From: Gryllotalpicola protaetiae
GTDB taxonomy: Bacteria; Actinomycetota; Actinomycetes; Actinomycetales; Microbacteriaceae
Assembly (NCBI RefSeq): GCF_003627055.1
Contig: NZ_CP032624.1
Coordinates: 2,542,001 to 2,606,000 of the forward strand
Length of the DNA stretch: 64,000 nucleotides
Direction of reading: 5' to 3'
Shown here one piece after another: positions 1-11,175 of the stretch (its first letter is position 1; each line of letters begins with the position of its first letter). The translations under genes and the position numbers were made by a program. The notes below the pieces were generated by a model, which was given only the letters and a program-made list of their open reading frames with translations, had not been told where the DNA came from and made no database searches.

Positions 1-2320
<2,320 letters not shown>

Positions 2321-2324
2321 GGCC

Positions 2325-3611
2325 ATGAGCACCATCACCGCAGGCGTCCCCGACGCGTCGCCGATCGTCCTCGAGAAGGTCGATGTGCGCAGCTGGAAAG
2401 TGCCGATCGCGCTCAGCATCTTCGCCCTCGGCGCCACCTTGATGTTCATCGTCTTCGCGCGCCCGGGGGAGACGGAGTTCCGTTTCAGTCAGAGCGAGGA
2501 CTTCTTCCGCATTCCCGACGTCATCATCTCGGCCGCACCGGTCGGCCTCGCCCTCGCCATCGTCTGCGGGATCATGGCCGCGCTGGGCTGGGTCGCCGCA
2601 TGGCGGCGCATCCGCATCCCCCTCTGGTACACGTCGCTGTTCGCCTTCGTGTTCATGGTCGGATTCCTCACCTGGGCGGCGGCGGGGCAGCGGCCCTTGC
2701 CGATCACCTCGCTGCTGCTCGGCGCGGTGACGCTGTCGGTGCCGCTCATCTTCGGCGCGCTCGGCGGGGTCATCGGCGAGCGCGCGGGCGTTGTCAACGT
2801 CGCCATCGAGGGCCAGCTGCTCGGCGGAGCGTTCTGCTCTGCGCTGGTCGCCTCGGCGACCGGCTCGATGACGCTCGGCCTCGTGGCTGCCGCCGTCGCC
2901 GGCGTTCTCGTCGCGTTCATCCTCGCGGCGTTCGCGATCAAGTACCTCGTCGACCAGGTCATCGTCGGCGTCGTGATCAACGTGCTCGTCACCGGTCTCA
3001 CGAACTTCGGCTACACGAAGATCCTCGCGGCCGACCCCGAGCATCTGAACCGGCGCATGACGCTGCCCGACCTGCCGATCCCGGGCCTGTCCGAGATCCC
3101 GGTCGTCGGCCCGGTCCTCTTCGACCATTCGATCATCGTCTATATCGCCTACGTCGCGGTGGCCGCGGTCTGGTACGGCCTGTTCCACACCAAGTGGGGG
3201 CTGCGCGTGCGGGCCGTGGGCGAGCACCCGCAGGCTGCGGACACGGTCGGCATCAGCGTCAACGGCACGCGGTTCTGGAACGTGTCGCTCGCCGGCGCGA
3301 TCGCCGGCCTCGGCGGGGCGTTCTTCACGCTCGGGTCGGTCGGCCTGTTCACGAAGGAGATGACGGCCGGTCAGGGCTATATCGCCCTCGCCGCGGTCAT
3401 CTTCGGCCGGTGGGACCCGATCCGCGCGACGCTCGCCGCCCTGCTGTTCGGCTTCGCGACCAACCTGCAGAACACCCTCGGCATCATCGGCTCACCGGTG
3501 CCGAGCGAGTTCCTGCTGATGCTGCCGTATCTCGTGACGATCTTCGCCGTGGCAGGTCTCGTCGGGAAGTCGAGAGCCCCCGCCGCCGATGGGAAGCCGT
3601 ATGTCAAGTAG
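2325..3611 (+). CDS. Nucleoside ABC transporter permease, second subunit
   Basis: Second permease of the importer (NupQ/YufQ-like), 428 aa from the chosen ATG. The start at 2325 is preferred because GGAGG lies 9 nt upstream; an in-frame ATG at 2289 would overlap the previous gene by 32 nt and add an Arg/Pro-rich tail. About ten hydrophobic segments are seen, with family motifs ERAGVVNVAIEGQLLGGAF and RAVGEHPQAADTVGIS. Such heterodimeric permeases pair with one two-domain ATPase and a BmpA-type binding lipoprotein, which would lie outside the window. Its 3' end overlaps the likely cdd start by 11 nt. Confidence 0.9.
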   Translation: MSTITAGVPDASPIVLEKVDVRSWKVPIALSIFALGATLMFIVFARPGETEFRFSQSEDFFRIPDVIISAAPVGLALAIVCGIMAALGWVAAWRRIRIPLWYTSLFAFVFMVGFLTWAAAGQRPLPITSLLLGAVTLSVPLIFGALGGVIGERAGVVNVAIEGQLLGGAFCSALVASATGSMTLGLVAAAVAGVLVAFILAAFAIKYLVDQVIVGVVINVLVTGLTNFGYTKILAADPEHLNRRMTLPDLPIPGLSEIPVVGPVLFDHSIIVYIAYVAVAAVWYGLFHTKWGLRVRAVGEHPQAADTVGISVNGTRFWNVSLAGAIAGLGGAFFTLGSVGLFTKEMTAGQGYIALAAVIFGRWDPIRATLAALLFGFATNLQNTLGIIGSPVPSEFLLMLPYLVTIFAVAGLVGKSRAPAADGKPYVK

Positions 3612-4071
3612 TTCAGAGGCAGAGCGTTCAGAGGCAGAGCGTTCAGAGACGCAGCGCTCATCGGCACAGGCATCCGCCGTCGATTGGGACGCGTTGCGCC
3701 AGGTCGCGACGGATGCCATGCACCTGAGCTACTCGCCGTACTCGCGTTTCCCCGTCGGGGCCGCCGCGATCGTCGACGACGGGCGCACGGTGCGCGGCGC
3801 GAACATCGAGAACGCCTCCTACGGTGTGACCCTCTGCGCCGAATGCTCGCTCGTCTCCGACCTCGTGATGAGCGGCGGCGGCAAGCTCGTCGCGTTCACC
3901 TGCGTCGACGGGCGCGGTGCCGTGCTGATGCCGTGCGGCCGCTGCCGGCAGCTGCTGTTCGAGCATTCCGCTCACGGCATGCTTCTTGAGACGGTGTCGG
4001 GTGTGAAGACGATCGACGAGGTCCTGCCGGATGCCTTCGGACCACGAACCCTTGAGGAGTATGCGAACTGA
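3601..4071 (+). CDS. cdd: Cytidine deaminase
   Basis: Hydrolyses cytidine and deoxycytidine to uridine and deoxyuridine. The zinc site is visible: CAEC (catalytic Cys-Ala-Glu) and PCGRCRQ (two Cys ligands), with substrate motif GANIENASYG. 156 aa from ATG 3601; the catalytic core starts only at about residue 25, after a Ser/Glu/Arg-rich extension coded by three 15-bp tandem repeats. A start at 3589 is also open. The gene overlaps the permease stop by 11 nt and the thymidine phosphorylase start by 1 nt (TGATG), so it is co-transcribed with transporter and salvage genes. Confidence 0.93.
   Translation: MSSSSEAERSEAERSETQRSSAQASAVDWDALRQVATDAMHLSYSPYSRFPVGAAAIVDDGRTVRGANIENASYGVTLCAECSLVSDLVMSGGGKLVAFTCVDGRGAVLMPCGRCRQLLFEHSAHGMLLETVSGVKTIDEVLPDAFGPRTLEEYAN
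3611..3655 (+). repeat. Three tandem 15-bp repeats at the 5' end of cdd
   Basis: Units at 3611-3625 and 3626-3640 are identical (gttcagaggcagagc); 3641-3655 differs at three positions. They encode the repeated peptide (S)EAER-(S)EAER-(S)ETQR before the enzyme core. Copy number could change by slippage without shifting the frame. Confidence 0.9.
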
Positions 4072-5366
4072 TGGCGGTCGAACCCTTCGACGCGGTCCAG
4101 CTGATCGGCGCCAAGCGCGACGGCGGCTCTCTCACGACCCCGCAGATCCAGTGGCTCGTCGATGCGTACACGCGCGGCTACGTCGCCGATTCGCAGATGT
4201 CGGCGCTCGCGATGGCGATCCTGCTGAACGGCATGTCCCGGCAGGAGATCCGGGATCTGACGATGGCGATGGTCGCCTCGGGCGAGAGGCTCGATTTCTC
4301 GGGTCTTGACAAGCCGACGGCCGACAAGCACTCCACGGGCGGCGTCGGCGACAAGATCACCCTTCCCCTCATGCCGCTCGTGGCATGCTTCGGCGTCGCG
4401 GTGCCGCAGCTTTCCGGCCGCGGACTCGGGCACACGGGCGGCACCCTCGACAAGCTCGAGTCGATCCCCGGGTGGCGGGCGTCGCTCAGCAACGATGAGG
4501 TGTTCGCCCAGCTCGCCGGCCCGGTCGGCGGCGTCATCTGCGCGGCCGGCGCGGGTCTCGCGCCCGCCGACAAGAAGCTGTACGCGCTGCGGGACACGAC
4601 CGGCACCGTCGAGGCGATCCCGCTGATCGCATCGTCGATCATGAGCAAGAAGATCGCGGAGGGCACCGGCGTGCTCGTGCTCGACGTCAAGTTCGGCTCT
4701 GGCGCGTTCATGAAGGACTTCGCGAAGGCGCGCGAGCTCGCGCAGACGATGGTCGAGCTGGGCACGGATGCCGGAGTGGCGACCTCTGCGCTGCTCACCG
4801 ACATGAACGTGCCGCTCGGCCTCACGATCGGCAACGCGAACGAGGTGCGCGAGTCGGTCGAGGTGCTCGCGGGCGGCGGCCCCGCTGATGTCCTCGAGCT
4901 GACGGTCGCCCTCGCGCGCGAGATGCTGTCGCTCGCCGGTCAACCCGACGCCGACGTCGAGGCCGCGCTCACGGACGGCCGTGCGATGGACCGCTGGCGC
5001 GCCTTCGTCACAGCGCAGGGCGGCGACCCCGACGCGGCGCTGCCCGAGCCGCGCGAGACGCACACGGTCGTCGCGCCGAGCTCGGGCGTGCTCACCAGGC
5101 AGGAGGCGCTGCCGTTCGGCATCGCCGCGTGGCGCCTCGGCGCCGGCCGGGCCCGGCAGGAGGACCCGGTGGTGCACGCCGCCGGCATCGAGCTGCACGC
5201 GAAGCCGGGCGACACCGTCACGGCCGGTCAGCCGCTCTTCACCCTCGCCGCGGACGATGCCGCTCGCTTCGAGCGCGCGCTCGAAGCTCTCGACGGGGCG
5301 TGGGAGATCGGCGAGGCATCCGCTCACACACCGTCGCCGCTGGTCGTGGAAAGGGTCACGCAGTGA
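4071..5366 (+). CDS. deoA: Thymidine phosphorylase
   Basis: Phosphorolysis of thymidine/deoxyuridine to base and deoxyribose 1-phosphate; cytosolic. 431 aa, the normal family length. The phosphate-binding motif KHSTGGVGDK is near residue 86, the family signature SGRGLGHTGGTLDKLES near 120, and catalytic-region Lys/Ser residues in ASSIMSKKIA near 185. The C-terminal domain with a biotinyl-like fold (VVAPSSGVL, HAKPGDTV) is intact. It starts in the cdd stop codon and is followed by a 58-nt gap containing a short hairpin before add. The same gene order (cdd, deoA, add) is known from mycobacteria. Confidence 0.95.
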   Translation: MAVEPFDAVQLIGAKRDGGSLTTPQIQWLVDAYTRGYVADSQMSALAMAILLNGMSRQEIRDLTMAMVASGERLDFSGLDKPTADKHSTGGVGDKITLPLMPLVACFGVAVPQLSGRGLGHTGGTLDKLESIPGWRASLSNDEVFAQLAGPVGGVICAAGAGLAPADKKLYALRDTTGTVEAIPLIASSIMSKKIAEGTGVLVLDVKFGSGAFMKDFAKARELAQTMVELGTDAGVATSALLTDMNVPLGLTIGNANEVRESVEVLAGGGPADVLELTVALAREMLSLAGQPDADVEAALTDGRAMDRWRAFVTAQGGDPDAALPEPRETHTVVAPSSGVLTRQEALPFGIAAWRLGAGRARQEDPVVHAAGIELHAKPGDTVTAGQPLFTLAADDAARFERALEALDGAWEIGEASAHTPSPLVVERVTQ

Positions 5367-5391
5367 CCCGCGGCGTGCCCCGCACCGCCTC

Positions 5392-5410
5392 CGGGCGGCG
5401 AAGCCGCCCG
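5392..5410 (+). other. Intercistronic hairpin between deoA and add
   Basis: cgggcggc and gccgcccg form an 8-bp perfect stem around the loop gaa, 14 nt before the add start and just before its cggaga ribosome-binding region. No T-run follows, so an RNA-processing or expression-balancing role is more likely than termination. Confidence 0.5.
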
Positions 5411-5424
5411 ATCGGAGAAACAGC

Positions 5425-6543
5425 ATGAGCGCACCGGACCGCGAATACCTGCTCGAGGGCGCGAGCATCAACGCCCTGCCGAAGGTGAGCCTGCACGACC
5501 ACCTCGACGGCGGCCTGCGGCCGCAGACGATTGTGGAGCTCGCCGACGAGGCCGGCCTCGAGCTCCCCGTGAGGGACGCCGAGACCCTGCGCACCTGGTT
5601 CGAGTCACGCGCGCACGCGGGCAGCCTCGTCGAGTACCTGAAGACGTTCGACGTGACGGTCGGCGTGATGCAGACCGCCGATGCGCTCGCTCGTGTGGCC
5701 CGCGAGTTTGTCGAGGATCTGCACGCCGATGGCGTGGTCTACGGCGAGATCCGCTGGGCGCCTGAGCAGCACCTCACCCACGGGCTCAGCCTGGACCAGG
5801 CCGTGGAGGCCGTGCAGGCGGGCATCGACCAAGCGGTGGCAGCGGTCGGTGCGGGCGGTGGGTTCATCCGCATCGGGCAGCTGCTGTCGAGCCTGCGCCA
5901 GAACCCGGGGCAGGCGGGCGAGATCGCGCGGCTCGCCGTGCGGCATCGCGACAGTGGGGTCGTCGGCTTCGACACGGCCGGCCCCGAGGCAGGCTTCCCG
6001 GCATCGACGATGCGCGGCGCGTTCGACTACCTCGCCGCCGAGTGGTTCCCCGTGACCGTGCACGCCGGCGAGGCGGACGGGCTCGATTCGATCACGTCGG
6101 CGCTGCTCGACGGGCGCGCGCTGCGGCTCGGCCACGGTGTGCGGCTCGCCGAGGACCTGATCATCGAGCGGGCTGACGATGAGAACACATATGTCTCACT
6201 CGGCCTGCTCAGCCAGTGGGTGAAAGACCGCGAGATCGCGCTCGAGACCAGCCCGACGAGCAACCTGCAGACCGGTGCGATCGCACACTGGGGCGAGACG
6301 ATGGCCGACCACCCGTTCGACCTGCTCTACCAGCTCGGCTTCCGCGTGACCGTCAACACCGACAACCGCCTGATGAGCGGCACGAGCCTGAGCCGCGAGC
6401 TGTCGCTGCTCGCCGACGTGTTCGCCTACCGACTCGACGACCTCGAGACCTTCCAGCTCAACGCGGCGGCGGCAGCGTTCCTGCCGATCGAGGAGCGCGA
6501 GGAGCTCATCGACCGCATCGCCGCCGGCTTCGACGCTGTGTAG
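5425..6543 (+). CDS. add: Adenosine deaminase
   Basis: Deaminates (deoxy)adenosine to (deoxy)inosine, feeding the purine nucleoside phosphorylase encoded nearby. 372 aa from ATG 5425, chosen because cggagaaa precedes it; the reading frame is open further upstream but that part overlaps deoA. Metal and active-site motifs: SLHDHLDGGL (HxH), VHAGE at about residue 213, LGHGVRL with the catalytic His near 238, and NTDNRLMS near 312 (Asp ligand). Last gene of the transporter/salvage run on this strand. Confidence 0.95.
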   Translation: MSAPDREYLLEGASINALPKVSLHDHLDGGLRPQTIVELADEAGLELPVRDAETLRTWFESRAHAGSLVEYLKTFDVTVGVMQTADALARVAREFVEDLHADGVVYGEIRWAPEQHLTHGLSLDQAVEAVQAGIDQAVAAVGAGGGFIRIGQLLSSLRQNPGQAGEIARLAVRHRDSGVVGFDTAGPEAGFPASTMRGAFDYLAAEWFPVTVHAGEADGLDSITSALLDGRALRLGHGVRLAEDLIIERADDENTYVSLGLLSQWVKDREIALETSPTSNLQTGAIAHWGETMADHPFDLLYQLGFRVTVNTDNRLMSGTSLSRELSLLADVFAYRLDDLETFQLNAAAAAFLPIEEREELIDRIAAGFDAV

Positions 6544-6562
6544 AAGTCACGCCGAGCTTCGC

Positions 6563-6568
6563 TAAAAT
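6563..6568 (+). promoter_or_regulatory. Putative -10 (TAAAAT) for the PTS IIA gene
   Basis: TAAAAT ends 7 nt before ATG 6576, so transcription would begin at or next to the start codon (leaderless). No clear -35 is visible. Confidence 0.55.
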
Positions 6569-6575
6569 CGACATC

Positions 6576-7016
6576 ATGCCGCTGCCCGACGTGCCCGACC
6601 ACGCCATCGAGTTCAACGCGGTGGCCGCCGACTGGCGCGCCGCGGTGCGCCTGGCCGGTGCGGCGCTCGTGCGCGCCGGTGCCGCGACCGACGCCTACAC
6701 CGAGCGCATGATCGCCGTCGTCGACGAGTTCGGCGCCTACATCGTCGTCGCGCCCGGGCTCGCCCTCGCGCATGCGCGCCCCGGCCCCGACGTGCGCCGC
6801 GACGGCATCTCGGTCGTCACACTCGCCGAGCCGGTCGCCTTCGGGCACGCCCACAACGACCCGGTCTCGGTCGTCGTCGGCATCGCGAGCGTGAGCCCCG
6901 ACACGCACGTCAGCCTGGTCGCCGACATCGCGAACGTGTTCAACGACCCCCGGGCGATCCCGGCACTGCGCGCAGCGACGGCGGCCGAAGAGGTGCGCGC
7001 GATCCTCCGCGGCTGA
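6576..7016 (+). CDS. PTS sugar transporter subunit IIA (mannitol/fructose/ascorbate type)
   Basis: 146-aa single-domain protein matching EIIA type 2. The likely phosphorylated His is in the motif APGLALAHARPG at about residue 64, the usual place for the active-site His of this family. No IIB or IIC gene is adjacent, so it may serve a permease elsewhere or act as a regulatory phosphoacceptor. The start is set by a TAAAAT hexamer 7 nt upstream and by absence of a Shine-Dalgarno. It is convergent with the mutase gene, with a long inverted repeat between them. Confidence 0.85.
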   Translation: MPLPDVPDHAIEFNAVAADWRAAVRLAGAALVRAGAATDAYTERMIAVVDEFGAYIVVAPGLALAHARPGPDVRRDGISVVTLAEPVAFGHAHNDPVSVVVGIASVSPDTHVSLVADIANVFNDPRAIPALRAATAAEEVRAILRG

Positions 7017-7022
7017 CGGGCG

Positions 7023-7105
7023 CGCACAAAGGCGGAGATCGTCGCGATCTCGAGCCGCAGTCGGCGGCCTGCACGGTTCGTCGCGCAGCTCTGCCGCTTT
7101 GTGCG
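7023..7105. terminator. Structured inverted repeat between convergent genes
   Basis: Arms 7023-7035 (cgcacaaaggcgg) and 7094-7105 (ccgctttgtgcg) pair with one bulge. Two smaller hairpins lie inside: agatcg-tcg-cgatct at 7036-7050 and gccgc-agtcg-gcggc at 7054-7068. It fills the whole gap between the PTS IIA and mutase stops, fitting a bidirectional terminator or a REP-like element. Confidence 0.5.
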
Positions 7106-7107
7106 TG

Positions 7108-8799
7108 CTACGTCGCCAGCAGCTCGCGCAGCGCGGCGTCGAGCGCCGCGACCTTCGCGGCGGCATCCGCCCGCGAATCCCCGCGCACGTCGAGATAGAC
7201 CTTCAGCTTCGGCTCGGTGCCGCTCGGCCTGATCATGACGCGCGCGCCGTCCGCGGTCACGATGCGCAGGATGTTGTCGACCGGCAGGCCGGGGATGCCC
7301 GTCGCGAGGTCGTCGAACGACGCGACTGCGACGGTGCCGAGCACCCGTGGCGGCTCGGCGCGCAACCGGTCCATGATGCGCCCGCGCTCGGAGAGGTCGG
7401 TGACCCGTAGCGAGATCTGCCCGCTCGAGTAGTGCCCGATCTCGGCGCCGATCGCCTCGAGCTGGTCGGCGATGGTCCGCCCGGCCGCTTTCCAGCGCAG
7501 CGCGAGGGCGAGGAAGCGGGCTGCCGCCGAGATGCCGTCCTTGTCGCGCACGGTCTCGGGGTTCACGAGGTAGCCGAGCGCCTCCTCATAGCCGAAGAGC
7601 AGGCCGGGGGCGCGCGAGATCCACTTGAAGCCGGTGAGCGTGTCGACGTAGTCGAGCCCGAAGTGCGCCGCGATCGCCCGCAGCGCGGGGGAGGAGACGA
7701 TGGATGCCGCGAGCACCCCTGGCACGTGGTGGGCGCCGTGCCGCGCCCCGGCCTCTCCCTCTGCGGCGGCCCAGCCGAGCAGCGTGCCGACCTCGTTGCC
7801 CGACAGGCGCCGCCAGCCGCCGTCGGCTGAGGCATCCGGAATCGCCACCGCGAACCGGTCGGCGTCCGGATCGTTCGCGATGATCAGCTCAGCGCTCTGC
7901 TCGCGCGCGGTCCGCACGGCGAGATCGAGCGCGCCCGGCTCCTCGGGGTTCGGGAACGACACCGTCGGGAAGTCCGGGTCCGGCTCCTGCTGGGCGGCGA
8001 CGCTGAGCGGCAGCGGCAGGCCCGCGGCCTCGAAGACGCGCGACGCGGTGTCCCACCCGACGCCGTGCATGGCGGTGTAGACGACGTCGAGCCCGACGCC
8101 CTCCGGCAGGGCACCTGCGACGGCGGCCGTCGCCGCGACATATGCGTAGACCAGCGACTCGTCGGCCAGCTCGAACGCGTCGGACCGCGGCAGCGCGGTG
8201 ATCGGCCCCGCCGCGGCGACCGCGGCGATGTGCGCAGCGATCTCGGCGTCGGCCGGCGGCACGATCTGCGAGCCGTGGTCGTCGCCGCCGAGGTACACCT
8301 TGTAGCCGTTGTCGCGTGCCGGGTTGTGCGACGCCGTCACCATCACGCCGGCCGATGCGCCGAGATGGCGCACGGCGTAGGCGAGCACGGGGGTCGGCAG
8401 CAGACGAGGCAGCAGGATGGCTCGCACTCCCGCGCCGGCGAAGATCGCGGCGGAGTCCTCGGCGAACACGCGCGAGTTCTTGCGGCCGTCATAGCCGATG
8501 ACGACGGATGCCTGCCCGCCGTACTTCTCGACCAGGTAGGCGGCGAGCCCCGCCGCCGCCTGGGTCACGAGCACGCGGTTCATGCGGTTCGAGCCGGCGG
8601 CGAGCTCGCCGCGCAGGCCGGCCGTGCCGAAGGCGAGACGCTCGTCGAAGCGGTTGTGCAGCTCGGCGACGGCAGTCTCTTCGCCGGCGGCTGCGCGCGC
8701 GATCAGGGTCTCGAGCTCTGCGTGCGTCTCGGCGTCAGGGTCCTGCGCGGCCCACGCGCGGGCGGCGTCGAGAACGGCATCCACCCGCGGATCGCTCAC
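7108..8799 (-). CDS. Phospho-sugar mutase (phosphopentomutase/phosphomannomutase type)
   Basis: Alpha-D-phosphohexomutase superfamily, 563 aa. Phosphoserine loop TASHNPARDNGYKVY near residue 155, metal loop NDPDADRF near 308, sugar-binding loop GFKWI, and phosphate-binding RPSGTEPKLKVY near the C-terminus. It starts with GTG inside the stop of punA (GTGA overlap), so the two are co-translated. That coupling suggests it converts the (deoxy)ribose 1-phosphate released by PunA and DeoA to the 5-phosphate, as shown for some members of this clade; the mycobacterial homologue is called pmmB. Exact substrate is uncertain. Confidence 0.9.
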   Translation of the reverse strand: MSDPRVDAVLDAARAWAAQDPDAETHAELETLIARAAAGEETAVAELHNRFDERLAFGTAGLRGELAAGSNRMNRVLVTQAAAGLAAYLVEKYGGQASVVIGYDGRKNSRVFAEDSAAIFAGAGVRAILLPRLLPTPVLAYAVRHLGASAGVMVTASHNPARDNGYKVYLGGDDHGSQIVPPADAEIAAHIAAVAAAGPITALPRSDAFELADESLVYAYVAATAAVAGALPEGVGLDVVYTAMHGVGWDTASRVFEAAGLPLPLSVAAQQEPDPDFPTVSFPNPEEPGALDLAVRTAREQSAELIIANDPDADRFAVAIPDASADGGWRRLSGNEVGTLLGWAAAEGEAGARHGAHHVPGVLAASIVSSPALRAIAAHFGLDYVDTLTGFKWISRAPGLLFGYEEALGYLVNPETVRDKDGISAAARFLALALRWKAAGRTIADQLEAIGAEIGHYSSGQISLRVTDLSERGRIMDRLRAEPPRVLGTVAVASFDDLATGIPGLPVDNILRIVTADGARVMIRPSGTEPKLKVYLDVRGDSRADAAAKVAALDAALRELLAT

Positions 8800-9623
8800 A
8801 GCAGCCCCACGATCTTGGCGAGCAGCGCCGAGATCACGGGCTCTGCCGTCTGCCCCGCCTCGATGACCTCGGCGTGCGAGAGCGGCGTCGGCGAGATGCC
8901 GGCGGCGAGATTCGTGATGAGCGACAGCCCGATCACCTCGAGCCCCGCCTGGCGCGCTGCGATCGCCTCGAGCGCGGTCGACATGCCGACGATGTGGCCG
9001 CCGATGGTCTTCGCGAACTGCACCTCGGCCGGCGTCTCGTAGTGCGGCCCGCGGAACTGCACGTACACGCCCTCGTCGAGGCTCGCATCGACGGTCTTCG
9101 CGAGCTCGCGCAGCCGCTTCGAGTACAGGTCGGTCAGGTCGATGAAGGTCGCGCCCTCGAGCGGGCTCGACGCGGTCAGGTTGATGTGGTCGCTGATCAG
9201 CACCGGAGTGCCGGCCTGCCAGTGCGGCTTGATTCCGCCTGCGCCGTTGGTGAGGACCATGACGGATGCCCCGGCCGCGGCCGCCGTGCGCACCGAGTGC
9301 ACCACGTGCCGCACCCCGTGGCCCTCATAGAAGTGCGTGCGCGCCCCGATGACGAGCGCGTGCTTGCCGTTCGGCAGTGCGATCGAGCGCAGGGTGCCCA
9401 CGTGGCCCGCGAGCGCCGGCTTGCGGAATCCGATCACCTCTGTGGCCGGGATTGTCGCGACCGTCTCGCCGATCAGGTCGGCGGCCTTGCCCCAGCCGCT
9501 GCCGAGGGTGAGGGCGATGTCGTGCTTCGCGACGCCGGTCTTCTCGGCGATCTGCGCGGCGGCCTGCCGAGCGATGTCGAACGGGTCGGTCTCGGGCAGG
9601 TCAAGAATCGAGGCTTCGGCCAT
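8796..9623 (-). CDS. punA: Purine nucleoside phosphorylase (trimeric type)
   Basis: Phosphorolysis of inosine/guanosine to base and ribose 1-phosphate. 275 aa. Motifs of the PNP/MTAP family: GSGWGK near residue 42, RTHFYEGH near 94, LTNGAGGI near 123, substrate-contacting EGVYVQFRGPHYETPAE and MSTALEA near 205. Low-molecular-mass trimer type rather than DeoD hexamer. Divergent from lpdA with a 65-bp gap; a TAAACT hexamer lies 6 nt before the ATG, suggesting a leaderless transcript. Forms an operon with the downstream mutase gene. Confidence 0.94.
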   Translation of the reverse strand: MAEASILDLPETDPFDIARQAAAQIAEKTGVAKHDIALTLGSGWGKAADLIGETVATIPATEVIGFRKPALAGHVGTLRSIALPNGKHALVIGARTHFYEGHGVRHVVHSVRTAAAAGASVMVLTNGAGGIKPHWQAGTPVLISDHINLTASSPLEGATFIDLTDLYSKRLRELAKTVDASLDEGVYVQFRGPHYETPAEVQFAKTIGGHIVGMSTALEAIAARQAGLEVIGLSLITNLAAGISPTPLSHAEVIEAGQTAEPVISALLAKIVGLL

Positions 9624-9629
9624 GTCTGG

Positions 9630-9635
9630 AGTTTA
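9630..9635 (-). promoter_or_regulatory. Putative -10 (TAAACT) of punA, leaderless spacing
   Basis: On the minus strand TAAACT is followed by 6 nt and then the punA ATG at 9623. Confidence 0.55.
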
Positions 9636-9688
9636 TTGCGCACCATCGGACACCTGTGCGTAACCCGGCGTGCGGCACACTGGTCACT

Positions 9689-11125
9689 ATGGCCTTCGAG
9701 TTCGAGCGGAAGCAGCGGATCACGATCGTGGGCGGCGGCCCCGGCGGCTATGAGGCGGCGCTCGCCGGCGCTCAACTCGGCGCCGACGTCACCGTCATCG
9801 AGCGGTCGGGCATCGGTGGTTCGGCCGTCATCACCGACGTGGTGCCGTCGAAGACGCTGATCGCGACCGCAGAGGCGGCCAAGGGCATCCCCGACGCGGT
9901 CGGCCTCGGCGTGCAGTTCTTCACCCGCGGCGAGGATCTGCGACCCCACCGGCCGGAGGTCGCCGTCAACCTGGCCGCGGTCAACAAGCGCATTCTCGGC
10001 CTCGCGCGTCAGCAGGGCGAGGACATGCGCAGCGAGCTGGTGCGTGCGGGAGTCACCATCATCGACGGCGTCGGCCGCCTCGACGGCGAACACACGGTCG
10101 TCGCCTCAACCGGCACCGGCCGCGGCAGCACCGACTTCGACCGCATCGAGGCCGACACGATCGTGCTGGCGACGGGGGCGAGCCCGCGCGAGCTGCCGAC
10201 GGCGAAGCCCGACGGCGAGCGCATCTTCACGTGGACCCAGCTGTATACGCTGAAGGCCCTGCCCGAGCACCTCATCGTGGTCGGCTCAGGCGTCACGGGC
10301 GCCGAGTTCGCCTCGGCCTACATGAACCTCGGTGCGAAGGTCACGCTGATCTCGAGCCGCGACCAGGTGCTGCCGGGTGAGGACTCGGACGCGGCCCGCA
10401 TCCTCGAGGACGTCTTCACCCGCGGCGGCATGGACGTGATGTCCAAGTCGCGCGCCGACAAGGTCGAGCGAACGGATGACGGGGTGCTCGTCACCCTCTC
10501 AGACGGCCGCACCGTCGAGGGCTCGCACTGCCTCATGGCGGTCGGGTCGATTCCGAACACGGCGGGCATCGGCCTCGAGGAGGCCGGCGTGCAGCTGACG
10601 CAGACCGGGCATATCCGCGTGAACCGCGTGGCGCGCACCTCGGTGCCGAACATCTACGCGGCTGGGGACTGCAGCGACGTGCTGCCGCTGGCATCCGTCG
10701 CCTTCATGCAGGGTCGCACCGCGGTCTTCCACGCCATGGGCGACGCGGTGAACCCGATCGAGCTGCGCAACGTGACCTCGAACATCTTCACCCAGCCCGA
10801 GATCGCGACCGTCGGCTGGTCGCAGAAGCAGATCGAGGACGGCATCGCGCAGGGCGAGATCTACAAGCTGCCGCTGCAGACCAACGCCCGCGCGAAGATG
10901 CAGAACATCAAGGAGGGCTTCGTCAAGATCTTCGCCCGCACGGGCTCCGGCACCGTCATCGGCGGCGTCATCGTCGCGCCGCGCGCGAGCGAGCTGATCT
11001 TCCCGCTCGCGCTCGCCGTGGAGCACCGCCTCACGGTCGACGACGTCGCGAAGGCCTACGCGGTCTTCCCGTCCCTCTCGGGCGCGATCACGGATGCCGC
11101 CCGCGCGATGCACATCGTGGGCTGA
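9689..11125 (+). CDS. lpdA: LpdA-type NAD(P)H:quinone oxidoreductase (flavoprotein disulfide reductase family)
   Basis: 478 aa from ATG 9689; the frame is open back to 9656 but the dinucleotide fold begins directly after the chosen start. FAD-binding VGGGPGGYEAALAG near residue 12 and NAD-binding VVGSGVTGAEFASAY near 190. The redox-active CxxxxC pair of true lipoamide dehydrogenases is missing (IGGSAVITDVVPSKTL), and no C-terminal His-Glu catalytic pair is seen. That pattern matches mycobacterial LpdA (Rv3303c), which reduces quinones rather than lipoamide. Divergent from punA; ends before a long hairpin shared with a convergent gene. Confidence 0.9.
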   Translation: MAFEFERKQRITIVGGGPGGYEAALAGAQLGADVTVIERSGIGGSAVITDVVPSKTLIATAEAAKGIPDAVGLGVQFFTRGEDLRPHRPEVAVNLAAVNKRILGLARQQGEDMRSELVRAGVTIIDGVGRLDGEHTVVASTGTGRGSTDFDRIEADTIVLATGASPRELPTAKPDGERIFTWTQLYTLKALPEHLIVVGSGVTGAEFASAYMNLGAKVTLISSRDQVLPGEDSDAARILEDVFTRGGMDVMSKSRADKVERTDDGVLVTLSDGRTVEGSHCLMAVGSIPNTAGIGLEEAGVQLTQTGHIRVNRVARTSVPNIYAAGDCSDVLPLASVAFMQGRTAVFHAMGDAVNPIELRNVTSNIFTQPEIATVGWSQKQIEDGIAQGEIYKLPLQTNARAKMQNIKEGFVKIFARTGSGTVIGGVIVAPRASELIFPLALAVEHRLTVDDVAKAYAVFPSLSGAITDAARAMHIVG

Positions 11126-11175
11126 CCCCGCTGCGACGTTCGTGATCGCATCGTGGTCGCGAACGGCCCCTTCCG

